64,000 nt of DNA from Botryobacter ruber (GTDB taxonomy: Bacteria > Bacteroidota > Bacteroidia > Cytophagales > Hymenobacteraceae), in contig NZ_QCZK02000029.1 of assembly GCF_003347595.2 (NCBI RefSeq), positions 62,001 to 126,000 on the forward strand, given 5' to 3'. The position numbers were made by a program, and so were the translations under genes. Below, piece after piece: positions 45,089 through 54,974 of the stretch. The notes beneath the pieces are model-generated. The model was not told the origin of the DNA and did no database searches. It worked only from the letters and a program-made list of their open reading frames with translations. How positions within the stretch are numbered: the stretch's first letter is position 1; every line of letters starts with the position of its first letter.

Positions 45089-45778
45089 ATGAAAGCTATA
45101 AAGAGATTAATCATAGCTGCCCTTGCGCCTGTATTCCTGTTAACAGGATGTGAACTGGCTGGGCTTGAGCTACAACAAAAGTACGATTATGACAAGAATG
45201 CCGGCATGTTAAGCAATGAGCTTAACATGACGGTGTGGGAGTTTGTTAATTCCAGGCCTGACCTTTTCAGTACGTTTATCGAAGCGGTGAAGCATGCCGG
45301 TCTGGAAGGTATGTATAATCAGCCAAACAGCACGTATCTTGTACTTACGAACGCGGCCTTTAATACGGCAGTAACCGGCTATTTAAACAGGAACCCGTTG
45401 CCGAACCCGAATTATGATCCCAACGATCCTTCCACTGGTCAGCCAACAGCTCCGGCTTTCAGTATCGATCAGCTGCCTAAGGAAAAGGTAAAGCAAATGC
45501 TGCTGTATCATATTGTGAAAGGAACATGGAGCTGGAACAATTTGCCTCCGGTGCCCACCTGGTACGATACCAATGCCGCAGCCGATACGGCTAAAGTAAA
45601 CCTGTACCTGATGAAGAACGACCGCTCGCCAACTATTGGTTTTAACAGCTTCCCCACGCATTATGAGCCGGTAGTAAGAGCCCGCACCACCAATTTAAAA
45701 GCGAAGAATGGCTCTTTTGTACATGTGATGGATTTTTATCTGGAGTATCCTACCAGAGTGGCTTTACAGGAAAAATAG
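45089..45778 (+). CDS. Fasciclin (FAS1)-domain lipoprotein in the SusCD operon
   Basis: The 229-aa lipoprotein has lipobox LTGC (Cys21). It carries one FAS1-like domain: the H1-type segment TYLVLTNAAFNTAV, the middle segment MLLYHIVKGTWSW and the H2-type segment VHVMDFYLEYP. FAS1 domains mediate adhesion or ligand binding in secreted proteins of many phyla. Its place directly after SusD (22-nt gap) and before a second lipoprotein suggests an accessory surface glycan-binding or adhesion role. That function is inferred from position only. Confidence 0.75.
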   Translation: MKAIKRLIIAALAPVFLLTGCELAGLELQQKYDYDKNAGMLSNELNMTVWEFVNSRPDLFSTFIEAVKHAGLEGMYNQPNSTYLVLTNAAFNTAVTGYLNRNPLPNPNYDPNDPSTGQPTAPAFSIDQLPKEKVKQMLLYHIVKGTWSWNNLPPVPTWYDTNAAADTAKVNLYLMKNDRSPTIGFNSFPTHYEPVVRARTTNLKAKNGSFVHVMDFYLEYPTRVALQEK

Positions 45779-45799
45779 GCTAACGTTAACCTGATTAAA

Positions 45800-46849
45800 A
45801 TGAAAAATATTAAATTATTTACCCTGTTTCTTCTTGCCAGCCTGCTTTTTAGCGGGTGCCAGAAGGAAGATTTTGTTGAAATTGACTCCCTGAGCGCTAT
45901 GGGCGATGAGTTTTTCTTTGGCCAGAAAGTGAAGGTGTGGATGGCGGTAAAAACAAGCGACCTTCCGGCTGCGCGCTATACCTGGAGCTGTGAAGGCGGC
46001 AGATTAACGCAGCCACAAACCCTGGACGAGAACACCTGGCAAGCTCCCCGTGCAGCAGGTACTTATAAGATTTCCTGTACCGTGGATGTAAACGGCGTTA
46101 AACAGACCAGAACCCGCGAAATGTATGTGTCGTCATACTTCTTCGAAAAATTTGAGCGGACATCACAAAACTCCTTTACCTTTAACAGCAGTGCCAACTC
46201 TCTGAAAGAAGGCCGTCTGGAGGTAAGGGTAAGCTCTGCTACTGCCACCAAAGGCTATATTCAGCGTGCTTTCGGCGATGCAGATCTCAAGGTGCCTTTC
46301 AGTACACAAATGGAATCTGCCATCATGTCCAATTTTCCGGCTAATCCTATAACCATAGGCTCCAGTAAAGCTGAAAACACGCTCTGGCACGAATGGCTGC
46401 TAAACCGTGATCCGGACAAGGAGGATAATCTCTTTATAGATAACATCCGCTTTGAGTGGTATCCTGTAGGAAGAGCAACGGCCGGTTTACCTGTTGATCC
46501 TAACGGACAGCCATACAATGGGCATTTCAGAATACAGCAACGCAACGTAACTACTAACGGAACATCACTTGTCAATGTATATGTAAACCATCCGGCACTG
46601 AACTTTGCGCTGAACCAGTATAAAAAAGTTTCCATGACACTTGATGCGAATTATACGGCCCACGTGTATGTAGACGGAACCGAAGTGCTGAAAACTGATG
46701 CCATTAAAGACTGGAGAGCCACCAACAACAGCAAGGATGATATTTACCTGAACCAGTGGCGTTTCAACTACGTGAGCAACAGCGGCCAAGCGCCCATCTA
46801 CAGAGTAGACAATGCTTACACAACAACTGACGGTACAATTTTAAAATAG
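45800..46849 (+). CDS. Putative surface glycan-binding lipoprotein (Ig-like plus LamG-like)
   Basis: The 349-aa lipoprotein has lipobox FSGC (Cys20). An N-terminal PKD/Ig-like domain (about 30-115; ARYTWSCEGGRLTQPQ and APRAAGTYKISCTV) is followed by a concanavalin/LamG-like region (about 120-345; NQYKKVSMTLDANYTAHVYV). It sits as the last gene of the SusCD operon, the place where surface glycan-binding proteins are usually coded. No catalytic motif is visible. The exact family is not recognised. Confidence 0.65.
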   Translation: MKNIKLFTLFLLASLLFSGCQKEDFVEIDSLSAMGDEFFFGQKVKVWMAVKTSDLPAARYTWSCEGGRLTQPQTLDENTWQAPRAAGTYKISCTVDVNGVKQTRTREMYVSSYFFEKFERTSQNSFTFNSSANSLKEGRLEVRVSSATATKGYIQRAFGDADLKVPFSTQMESAIMSNFPANPITIGSSKAENTLWHEWLLNRDPDKEDNLFIDNIRFEWYPVGRATAGLPVDPNGQPYNGHFRIQQRNVTTNGTSLVNVYVNHPALNFALNQYKKVSMTLDANYTAHVYVDGTEVLKTDAIKDWRATNNSKDDIYLNQWRFNYVSNSGQAPIYRVDNAYTTTDGTILK

Positions 46850-46882
46850 GGTTTTACCTGTTACTTGTCAGTTAAAACTGAG

Positions 46883-46936
46883 CCGGCTGGTGCCTCTGGG
46901 GTTAATAAGCTTCAAACGCGTCAGCCGGTTTCTTTT
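46883..46936 (+). terminator. Probable terminator of the SusCD operon
   Basis: CCGGCTG (46883-46889) pairs with CAGCCGG (46922-46928) and TTTCTTTT follows. It begins 33 nt after the stop codon of the last operon gene. The loop is long (32 nt), which lowers confidence. Confidence 0.5.
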
Positions 46937-46996
46937 GTGCTCTCCCTTTACTAAAAATGATAATGCAGCTGAACAATAATTTTCTGTCAGCATGAA

Positions 46997-47145
46997 GCAG
47001 GAGCAAAGGGAGTGGTGACTGGTGCAGCATAAAGACACATGCTAAGCGCATGTTCTGCTTGTGCCGGAGGTATACTGCCAGAGAAAATACCACTCCAATA
47101 CCTGAAAAAGTTTGCTGCTCCAGCCACCACTCCCTTTGCTCCTGC
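46997..47145. repeat. 149-bp element with 33-nt inverted arms
   Basis: The left arm (46997-47029, beginning GCAGGAGCAAAGGGAGTGGT) and the reverse complement of the right arm (47113-47145) match in 31 of 33 positions. The arms contain the consensus of the island's stop-proximal repeats. Only fragments of ORF lie inside. It is either a MITE-like element or two head-to-head repeat units. Confidence 0.7.
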
Positions 47146-47286
47146 CTACTGTTCTTTCCGGGTGATCAGAAAAATGTACTATTTGGAAAAAGACATTGAT
47201 GATCAGGTAGTAATTGAATGTGAAAAAATAGCAAAGTATGGAATTGCTGAAAATACATTGTTTTATTCATTGTAGAAGCGTTCTTT

Positions 47287-47313
47287 CAGCTTAAATGAAC
47301 GATTATTACCCCC
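47287..47313 (+). promoter_or_regulatory. Candidate operator of the GH2-GH95 operon
   Basis: The core TGAACGATTATTACCCCC (47296-47313) is identical to that before the fucosidase operon at 21.8 kb, and 26 of 27 bases match over the whole block. It ends 92 nt before the GH2 start and 24 nt before a candidate -33 element, the position expected for an activator site. Confidence 0.6.
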
Positions 47314-47337
47314 TTGTACAATCTTTATTAATTAAAA

Positions 47338-47370
47338 TTGCTTCTGTAATCGAGCGAATAAGTGTGTTTG
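47338..47370 (+). promoter_or_regulatory. Candidate Bacteroidota -33/-7 promoter for the GH2 operon
   Basis: TTG at 47338-47340 and TGTGTTTG at 47363-47370 (consensus TAnnTTTG) are separated by 22 nt, close to normal spacing. Transcription would start near 47377, about 30 nt before the chosen start codon. Confidence 0.45.
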
Positions 47371-47405
47371 TAAATTAATATTTAACTGGGTCCGGATTGA
47401 TTAAG

Positions 47406-49895
47406 ATGAATAGGCTGTATAATTTCTTTTTTGTTTTTGTTCTTTTCGTTTCGTACCAGCAGAGCCAGGCGCAGAATGCTGAGCTGAAGGTACGACTAAA
47501 CAAAGGCTGGCAATATGTGAAAGGTGATTTGGGTGGCGTTTGGGAAGCCGTACGTCCGGTAAAAGAAGGTAACCCGGAGAGTGTGCCGGCTTGGGAGCAG
47601 GTAACCTTGCCACATAGTTTTAACGCCAAAGATGCCGTAGACCCCGATGTAAACTACTACCAGGGCCCCGGCTGGTACCGCACTGACCTGAACATCAGCA
47701 ACCCCCATAAAAATGGTCGCACGCTGCTCCACTTCGAAGGGGCTGGCCAGAAAACAGATGTATACGTTTATACCACCAAAGTAGGCAGCCATGTGGGTGG
47801 CTACGACGAGTGGACCATTGATATAACAGAGGCCGTAGAAGCCTTTAAAAAAACAGCTGCCTTCAGGGAGCAGTACAAGGGCCAGGTGCCCTTGTCCATC
47901 CGCTGTGACAATTCCCGCGACCTGGAACTGATTCCTTCCGACCTGTCGGACTTTAACCTGTACGGCGGCATTTACCGTTACCTGAACCTGGTGTACGTGC
48001 CGGCTGTTTCGGTAGACAAAATATTTGCAGCAGCGCAGGTAGATAAGAAAGGAGCTGCAGGGCAACTGGATGTGCGGGCGAGGCTGTACAATCCTGCCAA
48101 TGCCAAAGCAGCCGATGTAGAGGTGCGGGTGTTTGACCCCAAAGGCAAAGCCGTAGCACAGCACAAAACCCGCCTCACCGACTTCTCAGGGAGTAACTCC
48201 TTCTGGAGCACCAGCATTAAAAAACCGCAGCTCTGGTCACCAACCACACCTGCTTTGTATACCGTAGAAGTGCGCCTGCACACGCCCGAAGGTACACACC
48301 TGCAGCGGGAGAAAATAGGATTCCGCCACTTTGAGTTCGAAGAGAAAGGACCTTTCCTGCTGAACGGCAAGCGCCTGTTGCTGCGGGGCACACACCGCCA
48401 CGAAGACCATGCCGGAGTAGCTTCCGCTATGACCGAAAACCAGATTCGCACCGAGATGAAAATGATGAAGGAGATGGGCGTAAACTTTATCCGCCTGGGC
48501 CACTACCAGCAGTCGCGCATTGTGCTGGAGCAGTGCGACAGCCTGGGCATCCTGGTGTGGGAAGAAATTCCGTGGTGCCGTGGCGGCCTGGGGGGCGATG
48601 TATACAAGCAGCAGGCCCGCCGCATGCTTACCAACATGATTGAGCAGCACTACAACCACCCGTCGGTTATCATCTGGGGCCTGGGCAACGAGAACGACTG
48701 GCCCGGTGACTTCTCCGAGTTCGACAAAGAGAAAATCCGCGCTTTCATGAAAGAGCTGAACGACCTGTCGCATAAGCTGGACATCTCCCGCAAAACCGCC
48801 ATCCGTCGCTGCGATTTCTGTAAAGATATTGTAGATGTGTATTCGCCCTCCATCTGGGCCGGCTGGTACCGCGGCGTCTACACCGAGTACAAGCAGGTAT
48901 CGGAAGAAGAGATGAACAAGGTAAAACACTTCCTGCACGTAGAATGGGGCGGCGACAGCCACGCCCGCCGTCATTCTGAAAACCCGGACAATGCCCTGGC
49001 GAAAGTAGAACGTGGGGTAGGAGCTGACGAGCGTGCCGGCGATGCTTCGCTTTTCGGCGGTAGCGCACGCGTGTCGAAAGACGGTGACTGGAGCGAAAGC
49101 TATATCGCCAACCTGATAGACTGGCACCTGAAAGAGCAGGAAACCATGCCTTGGCTGACAGGCGCTGCCTACTGGCCCTTCAAGGATTTCTCCACACCGG
49201 TGCGACCCGACAACCCTGTTCCTTACATGAACCAGAAAGGCGTGATAGAGCGGGACTTCACCAGGAAGGAAGCCTACTACATTTTCCAGTCTTACTGGAC
49301 CGACCAGCCGATGGCGCACATTTACGGGCACTCCTGGCCGGTACGCTGGGGCGATGCCGGTGAGGATAAAATGGTGAAAGTATACTCTAACTGCGACGAG
49401 GCGGAGCTGTTTGTGAACGGCAAAAGCTACGGCAAGCGCAAGCGCGACAGCCAGGATTTCCCGGCAGCCGGTCTGCGCTGGATGGTGCCTTTCAACGCCG
49501 GAAGCAACCAGATAAAAGTAGTCGCCCGCAAAGGAAAAACAGTAGTAACGGACCAGATAGAGCAGGAGTACCAGACCGCCAAATGGGGTAAGCCTGCCAG
49601 AATGGTGCTGGAGAAGATAAGCCAGGAAGATAATGTGGCAACGGTACAGGTAAAAGTGCTGGACGATAAGAATATTCAATGCCTCGATGCCCGTGAATAT
49701 GTAAACTTCGGCCACATCGGAGACGGGGAATTAATCGACAACCAGGGAACCTCAACAGGAGCCCGTAAAGTGCAGCTGTACAATGGCCGCGCCATTATCC
49801 GGGTAGATACCAAAGGCGGTAAAAATGTAATCAGTGTGAAGTCTGATGGCTTGCCAACTTCCATGCTTAACTTAAACGGAAACGGATATGAGTAA
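47406..49895 (+). CDS. GH2 glycosidase (beta-galactosidase type)
   Basis: I start at the ATG at 47406; the frame also opens with TTG at 47397. A signal peptide ends near QSQAQ. The GH2 layout is complete: N-terminal sugar-binding jelly roll (about 20-190), Ig-like sandwich (about 200-300), and catalytic barrel. The acid/base Glu429 lies in WGLGNEND and the nucleophile candidate Glu513 in HVEWGGD. The C-terminal part (about 650-829) adds Ig-like domains. It probably removes beta-galactose, though beta-glucuronidase activity also exists in GH2. It overlaps the next gene by 8 nt. Confidence 0.88.
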   Translation: MNRLYNFFFVFVLFVSYQQSQAQNAELKVRLNKGWQYVKGDLGGVWEAVRPVKEGNPESVPAWEQVTLPHSFNAKDAVDPDVNYYQGPGWYRTDLNISNPHKNGRTLLHFEGAGQKTDVYVYTTKVGSHVGGYDEWTIDITEAVEAFKKTAAFREQYKGQVPLSIRCDNSRDLELIPSDLSDFNLYGGIYRYLNLVYVPAVSVDKIFAAAQVDKKGAAGQLDVRARLYNPANAKAADVEVRVFDPKGKAVAQHKTRLTDFSGSNSFWSTSIKKPQLWSPTTPALYTVEVRLHTPEGTHLQREKIGFRHFEFEEKGPFLLNGKRLLLRGTHRHEDHAGVASAMTENQIRTEMKMMKEMGVNFIRLGHYQQSRIVLEQCDSLGILVWEEIPWCRGGLGGDVYKQQARRMLTNMIEQHYNHPSVIIWGLGNENDWPGDFSEFDKEKIRAFMKELNDLSHKLDISRKTAIRRCDFCKDIVDVYSPSIWAGWYRGVYTEYKQVSEEEMNKVKHFLHVEWGGDSHARRHSENPDNALAKVERGVGADERAGDASLFGGSARVSKDGDWSESYIANLIDWHLKEQETMPWLTGAAYWPFKDFSTPVRPDNPVPYMNQKGVIERDFTRKEAYYIFQSYWTDQPMAHIYGHSWPVRWGDAGEDKMVKVYSNCDEAELFVNGKSYGKRKRDSQDFPAAGLRWMVPFNAGSNQIKVVARKGKTVVTDQIEQEYQTAKWGKPARMVLEKISQEDNVATVQVKVLDDKNIQCLDAREYVNFGHIGDGELIDNQGTSTGARKVQLYNGRAIIRVDTKGGKNVISVKSDGLPTSMLNLNGNGYE

Positions 49896-52368
49896 ACTGA
49901 AGCCATTCCTTCTTCTCTTCTGCTGCGTATGGAGCTGGTCTGTTTTTGCCCAAAGTAAAAAGCAGGACGCCACGCTCAAGCTCTGGTACGACAGCCCCGC
50001 TGAGAACTGGAACGAAGCATTGCCTATAGGTAACGGTCGTCTGGGTGCGATGGTATTCGGGCAGCCGGGAGCCGAGCAATTGCAGCTGAACGAGGAGACG
50101 GTGTGGTCAGGAGGTCCTAACAGCAACATCACTGCCGAATCAGGAGCAGCTGTCCCAGAACTGCGGAAACTGCTGTTCGAGGGCAAGTTCCTGGAAGCGC
50201 AGGCGCTGGCCGATGTGGAGATGATGCCGAAGAAAAACAGCGGCATGGTGTACCAGACGGTAGGCGACCTGTTCCTGAAATTCGACGGGCACGAGAACGC
50301 CAAAAACTACTACCGCGACCTGAACATCGAAAAAGCTGTGGCTACGGTAAGCTACCAGGTAGACGGGGTGAATTACAAGCGCGAAATCTTTTCGTCCTTC
50401 CCCGACCAAGTGCTGGTGGTGCGGCTGACGGCAGACAAGCCGGGAAAAATTTCCTTTGAGGCTTCCCTGGCAAGTCCGCAGAATAGCGACATCAGAACAG
50501 AAAATTCAAAGCTGGTGCTTTCCGGCATCACCGCCGACCACGAAGGGGAGAAGGGGCAGGTAAAGTTCGAGGCGCAGGTAAAAGCACTGGCAGAGGGTGG
50601 GAAGGTAACTACAGCAGATAAAACCCTGCAGATAAAGAACGCAGATGCTGCTACGGTTTATGTGTCTATTGCCACGAATTACAAAAACTACAAGGATATT
50701 TCTGCTGTACCGGCCACCATTGCCTCTGCTCATTTAGAGAAAGCCCTGAAGCAAAAATACAGCACTGCCCTGGCTGCCCACATAGCAGCCTACCAGAAAT
50801 ATTTTAACCGGGTGAAGCTGAATTTAGGTGTAACGGAGGCAGTGAATGCACCAACAGACGAGCGAATCTATAATTTTGCGAAAGCCAACGACCCGCACCT
50901 GGCGGCCCTGTACTTCCAGTTCGGACGTTACCTGCTCATTTCCAGTTCGCAGCCGGGCACGCAGCCGCCCAACCTGCAGGGCATCTGGAACGACAAAATG
51001 CTTCCGCCCTGGGACAGTAAGTACACCATCAACATCAATACCGAGATGAACTACTGGCCGGCAGAAGTCACCAACCTATCGGAGCTGCATGAGCCGCTGT
51101 TTAAGATGCTGAAAGATTTAGCCGTAACGGGCCGCGAAACGGCAAAGACGATGTACGGCGCCGATGGCTGGGTAACACACCACAACACCGACCTCTGGCG
51201 TATTACCGGTCCGGTAGACCGTCCGTACGCGGGTTTGTGGCCGATGGGCGGCAACTGGCTGAGCCAGCACCTGTGGGATCACTACCAGTTCACCGGCGAT
51301 AAAAAGTTTCTGAAGGAGTATTACCCGGTGCTGAAGGAAGCCTGCGAATTTTACCTGGATGTGCTGCAGGAAGAGCCTGTGCACAAGTGGCTGGTGGTGG
51401 CGCCTTCCAATTCTCCCGAAAATACTTATGTGGAGGGAAAGCGTGTTTCCATTGCGGCCGGTACTACCATGGACAACCAGCTGCTCTTCGACCTGTTCAC
51501 CAAAACCACGAAGGCAGCCGAAATCCTGAACACCGACCAGGCTTTCCGGAAAACACTGCTGGCAACACGCGAGCGCCTGGCGCCGATGCAGATTGGCAAG
51601 CACAGCCAGCTGCAGGAGTGGATGCACGATTCGGACCGTCCGGATGACAAGCACCGGCACGTGTCGCACCTGTACGGGCTCTATCCGAGTAACCAGATAT
51701 CTCCAACGCGCACGCCGGAACTGTTCGATGCAGCCCGCACCTCATTGCTCCACCGCGGCGACCCAGCCACCGGCTGGTCGATGGGCTGGAAAGTAAACCT
51801 GTGGGCCCGGTTCCTGGATGGTAACCACGCCTACAAACTCATCACCGATCAGCTGAAATTAGTCGGCGGCCGCCAGGACGATGTCAGCACGAAAGGCGGA
51901 GGAACTTACCCGAACATGCTGGACGCGCATCCGCCTTTCCAGATTGATGGTAACTTTGGATGTACCGCCGGTATTGCCGAAATGCTGGTGCAGTCGCACG
52001 ATGGCGCCATCCACATCCTTCCCGCCCTGCCCGATAACTGGGCCGATGGTGAAGTGAGTGGCCTGGTAACACGGGGTGGATTTGAGATAGCAGTTACCTG
52101 GAAGAACAGGCAGATCAGCCAACTGCAAGTAACATCTAAATTGGGAGGAAACTGCCGCTTACGCCTTCATGAGGATGTGACGAAGCTAAACGGGTCAGTA
52201 AAGCTAACAGAAGCTAAAGGCAGCAATCCGAATCCGTTTTTTGAAGTACCTGAAGTGAAAGCCCCTGTTATTTCACCGGCAGCAAAATTGAATCCTGTTG
52301 CAGTGAAGCCTTCGAAAGAGGTGGAGTTTAATACGACAGCAGGTAAAACATATACTTTTAAACTTTAA
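49888..52368 (+). CDS. GH95 alpha-L-fucosidase/alpha-L-galactosidase (copy 1)
   Basis: The 826-aa protein has a signal peptide ending near VFAQ. GH95 layout: N-terminal beta-domain (LWYDSPAENWNEALPIGNGR), linker helices, (alpha/alpha)6 barrel and C-terminal beta-domain. Residues matching the Bifidobacterium AfcA catalytic set are Asn382 and Asn384 (NINTEMNYW), Glu577 (LQEW) and Asp687 (QIDGNFG). GH95 enzymes invert and cut alpha-1,2-linked L-fucose or L-galactose. Eighteen nt separate it from a second GH95 gene. Confidence 0.93.
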   Translation: MSKLKPFLLLFCCVWSWSVFAQSKKQDATLKLWYDSPAENWNEALPIGNGRLGAMVFGQPGAEQLQLNEETVWSGGPNSNITAESGAAVPELRKLLFEGKFLEAQALADVEMMPKKNSGMVYQTVGDLFLKFDGHENAKNYYRDLNIEKAVATVSYQVDGVNYKREIFSSFPDQVLVVRLTADKPGKISFEASLASPQNSDIRTENSKLVLSGITADHEGEKGQVKFEAQVKALAEGGKVTTADKTLQIKNADAATVYVSIATNYKNYKDISAVPATIASAHLEKALKQKYSTALAAHIAAYQKYFNRVKLNLGVTEAVNAPTDERIYNFAKANDPHLAALYFQFGRYLLISSSQPGTQPPNLQGIWNDKMLPPWDSKYTININTEMNYWPAEVTNLSELHEPLFKMLKDLAVTGRETAKTMYGADGWVTHHNTDLWRITGPVDRPYAGLWPMGGNWLSQHLWDHYQFTGDKKFLKEYYPVLKEACEFYLDVLQEEPVHKWLVVAPSNSPENTYVEGKRVSIAAGTTMDNQLLFDLFTKTTKAAEILNTDQAFRKTLLATRERLAPMQIGKHSQLQEWMHDSDRPDDKHRHVSHLYGLYPSNQISPTRTPELFDAARTSLLHRGDPATGWSMGWKVNLWARFLDGNHAYKLITDQLKLVGGRQDDVSTKGGGTYPNMLDAHPPFQIDGNFGCTAGIAEMLVQSHDGAIHILPALPDNWADGEVSGLVTRGGFEIAVTWKNRQISQLQVTSKLGGNCRLRLHEDVTKLNGSVKLTEAKGSNPNPFFEVPEVKAPVISPAAKLNPVAVKPSKEVEFNTTAGKTYTFKL

Positions 52369-52385
52369 GATAATTAACTCCAGCT

Positions 52386-54950
52386 ATGGCTAAGTTTAAT
52401 TTCCTGTTTTTACTTTTCTGGTTAGCAGCCACCAGGCTGTCGGCTCAGCAGGGTAAAAGCAACTCAGATTTAAAATTGTGGTACGACAAACCGGCTTTTG
52501 CCTGGGAAGAAGCCTTACCTTTGGGTAATGGCAAAACCGGGGCAATGGTATTCGGCAGAGTAAACAAAGAACTGTACCAACTCAACGACAACACCCTCTG
52601 GTCAGGTGCTCCCGTACCGGGCAACAACCCGAACGGACAGGAGCTGTTGCCCCAGGTGCGTCAGGCTGTGTTTGCAGGTGACTACGAAAAAGCAGCGGCT
52701 CTCTGGAAAAAGATGCAGGGCCCTTATTCTGCCCGCTATTTACCGTTGGCCGACCTGAGTCTGAACTTCGGCTTGAAAGATTCTGCCGCCACTTCCTACC
52801 ACCGTGAGCTAGACCTGAACAACGCTATCAGCACGGTAACTTATAAAGCAGGCGGCATCACCTACAAGCGCGAAACCCTGACCAGCTTTCCGGACCAGGT
52901 GCTGGTGATACGCATAACAGCCGATAAAAAGAAAGCGATTAACCTGAACACCGCCCTCTCCAGCAAACTCCGGTTTGCTACTGCAGCACCAGGACAAAAC
53001 CAGCTGGTGCTGAAAGGCAAAGCGCCGAAATACATCGCGCACCGCAACACCGAGCCAAAGCAGGTGGAGTACGACGAAAACCCGAATGGCGAGGGCATGA
53101 CTTTCGAAGTGCACGTGCAGGTAAAAGCAGAAGGCGGTACCACCAAAGCCGTAAGGAATAACATTCAGGTGAACGGGGCAGATGCCGTTACGATTTACCT
53201 GACGGAAGGCACCAGCTTTAACGGGTTCGACAAATCACCTGGGCTGCAAGGCAAAGACCCTTCAGTAGAGCCAAAGGCTAACATGAAGAAAGCGGTTGCC
53301 AAATCTTACGAGCAAATTAAAGCAGCCCATGTTAAAGATTACCAGCAGCTGTTTAACCGCGTGGACTTTAAGTTGCAGACTGACCCTGCGCTTGTCAAAC
53401 TGCCTACCGATGAGCGGCTGAAGCGCCAGGGGGCAGAGGGACGCGACAACGGCTTACAGGTGCTGTACTACCAGTTCGGCCGCTACCTGCTGATTGCCAG
53501 CTCACGCCCCGGTGCACCGGCAACCAACCTGCAAGGCATCTGGAACCACCATGTGCAGCCGCCCTGGGGCAGTAACTACACCGTGAACATCAACACCGAA
53601 ATGAACTACTGGCTGGCCGAGAATACGAACCTCTCCGAATTGCACCAGCCGCTCTTTGACTTTATCGGGAACCTGGCCGTAAACGGAGCCCAGACAGCCA
53701 GGACAAATTACAACATCCAGGAAGGTTGGACCCTGCACCACAACTCCGACATCTGGGCCAAAACCTCCCCAACCGGCGGCTACGACTGGGACCCGAAAGG
53801 AGCAGCGCGCTGGGCCTGCTGGCCAATGGGTGGCGCCTGGCTGAGTACGCACCTGTGGGAGCACTACCTGTACACTGCCGATAAAAAGTTCCTGCAGGAA
53901 AAAGGCTATCCGCTTATGAAAGGAGCTGCGCAATTCCTGCTCAACTGGCTGGTGGAAGATGAAAACGGCTACCTGGTTACCAATCCGTCTACTTCACCTG
54001 AAAACGTATTCAGGCTGAATGGAAAGGATTATGAAATCAGCATGGCGACTACCATGGACATGGCCATTATCCGAGAGCTGTTCACCGGTTGCATAGAGGC
54101 GGCCAAGGTACTGGGAACAGATAAGGAATTTATGACACGCCTGGAGCAGGCAAAAGCAAAGCTGTATCCGTACCACATCGGCCAGTACGGGCAGCTGCAG
54201 GAGTGGTTTAAAGACTGGGACAACCCCAAAGACAGCCACCGGCATTTGTCGCACCTGTTCGGCCTGCACCCGGGCAACCACATCACGGTAAGCACCACGC
54301 CCGAACTGGCAGCCGCCGCCAAGCAATCCCTGATTCACCGGGGTGATGTGAGCACAGGCTGGTCCATGGCCTGGAAGATAAACTGGTGGGCGCGCCTGCA
54401 TGATGGCAACCATGCCTTGAAAATTCTGAAAGAAGGCTTAACTTATATCGACCCCACCGAATCGAAAGAGCAGATGGGCGGGGGCGGCACCTATCCAAAC
54501 CTGTTCGATGCGCACCCGCCTTTCCAGATAGATGGTAACTTCGGTGCCACAGCTGGCATGACGGAGATGCTGCTGCAAAGCCACGACGGGCGCGTAAGCG
54601 TATTGCCGGCATTGCCCAAAGACTGGTCAACCGGTTCCATCAGAGGCATCAAAGCCCGAGGCAATTTCCAGGTTGATATGGACTGGAAAGACGGTAAGCT
54701 GACGCAGGCGAAAATACTTTCAGGCTCCGGCGGAAAATTAAGACTCCACACCCTCACACCGGTTAAAGTAGTGGAGGTGAAAGCACAGCAGGCACAGGGG
54801 CCGAACAACAGTGTGTTAACCAAAACACCGGAAGTTCCGGCTTACAAAAACAACAGCAAAGTTCCTTTGCAGCCGCTGAATACGGAACAAGGGTATGTTG
54901 TTGATATCGAAACAGAAAAAGGAAAAACTTATACCATACTGGCTAATTAA
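52386..54950 (+). CDS. GH95 alpha-L-fucosidase/alpha-L-galactosidase (copy 2)
   Basis: The 854-aa protein has a signal peptide ending near RLSAQ and the same domain order as copy 1. Catalytic candidates are Asn401 and Asn403, Glu606 and Asp716, all present. It has insertions relative to copy 1, for example in [16 protein letters not shown]. The two copies are clearly diverged, so distinct linkages or one fucosidase plus one L-galactosidase are plausible. It lies in the same operon, 24 nt before the chosen GH31 start. Confidence 0.93.
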   Translation: MAKFNFLFLLFWLAATRLSAQQGKSNSDLKLWYDKPAFAWEEALPLGNGKTGAMVFGRVNKELYQLNDNTLWSGAPVPGNNPNGQELLPQVRQAVFAGDYEKAAALWKKMQGPYSARYLPLADLSLNFGLKDSAATSYHRELDLNNAISTVTYKAGGITYKRETLTSFPDQVLVIRITADKKKAINLNTALSSKLRFATAAPGQNQLVLKGKAPKYIAHRNTEPKQVEYDENPNGEGMTFEVHVQVKAEGGTTKAVRNNIQVNGADAVTIYLTEGTSFNGFDKSPGLQGKDPSVEPKANMKKAVAKSYEQIKAAHVKDYQQLFNRVDFKLQTDPALVKLPTDERLKRQGAEGRDNGLQVLYYQFGRYLLIASSRPGAPATNLQGIWNHHVQPPWGSNYTVNINTEMNYWLAENTNLSELHQPLFDFIGNLAVNGAQTARTNYNIQEGWTLHHNSDIWAKTSPTGGYDWDPKGAARWACWPMGGAWLSTHLWEHYLYTADKKFLQEKGYPLMKGAAQFLLNWLVEDENGYLVTNPSTSPENVFRLNGKDYEISMATTMDMAIIRELFTGCIEAAKVLGTDKEFMTRLEQAKAKLYPYHIGQYGQLQEWFKDWDNPKDSHRHLSHLFGLHPGNHITVSTTPELAAAAKQSLIHRGDVSTGWSMAWKINWWARLHDGNHALKILKEGLTYIDPTESKEQMGGGGTYPNLFDAHPPFQIDGNFGATAGMTEMLLQSHDGRVSVLPALPKDWSTGSIRGIKARGNFQVDMDWKDGKLTQAKILSGSGGKLRLHTLTPVKVVEVKAQQAQGPNNSVLTKTPEVPAYKNNSKVPLQPLNTEQGYVVDIETEKGKTYTILAN

Positions 54951-54974
54951 CGAATCAAACTGTTGCATAATCAT

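Noticed and set aside
47039..47275. Short frame including a 33-codon part starting at 47174
   Set aside because: Runs through the inverted-repeat element; the tail may be a gene remnant, but nothing supports a functional protein.
48237..49715. 492-codon open frame on the minus strand inside the GH2 gene
   Set aside because: It is antisense to a clearly conserved GH2 with catalytic motifs, and its product shows no domain; high GC third positions open such frames.
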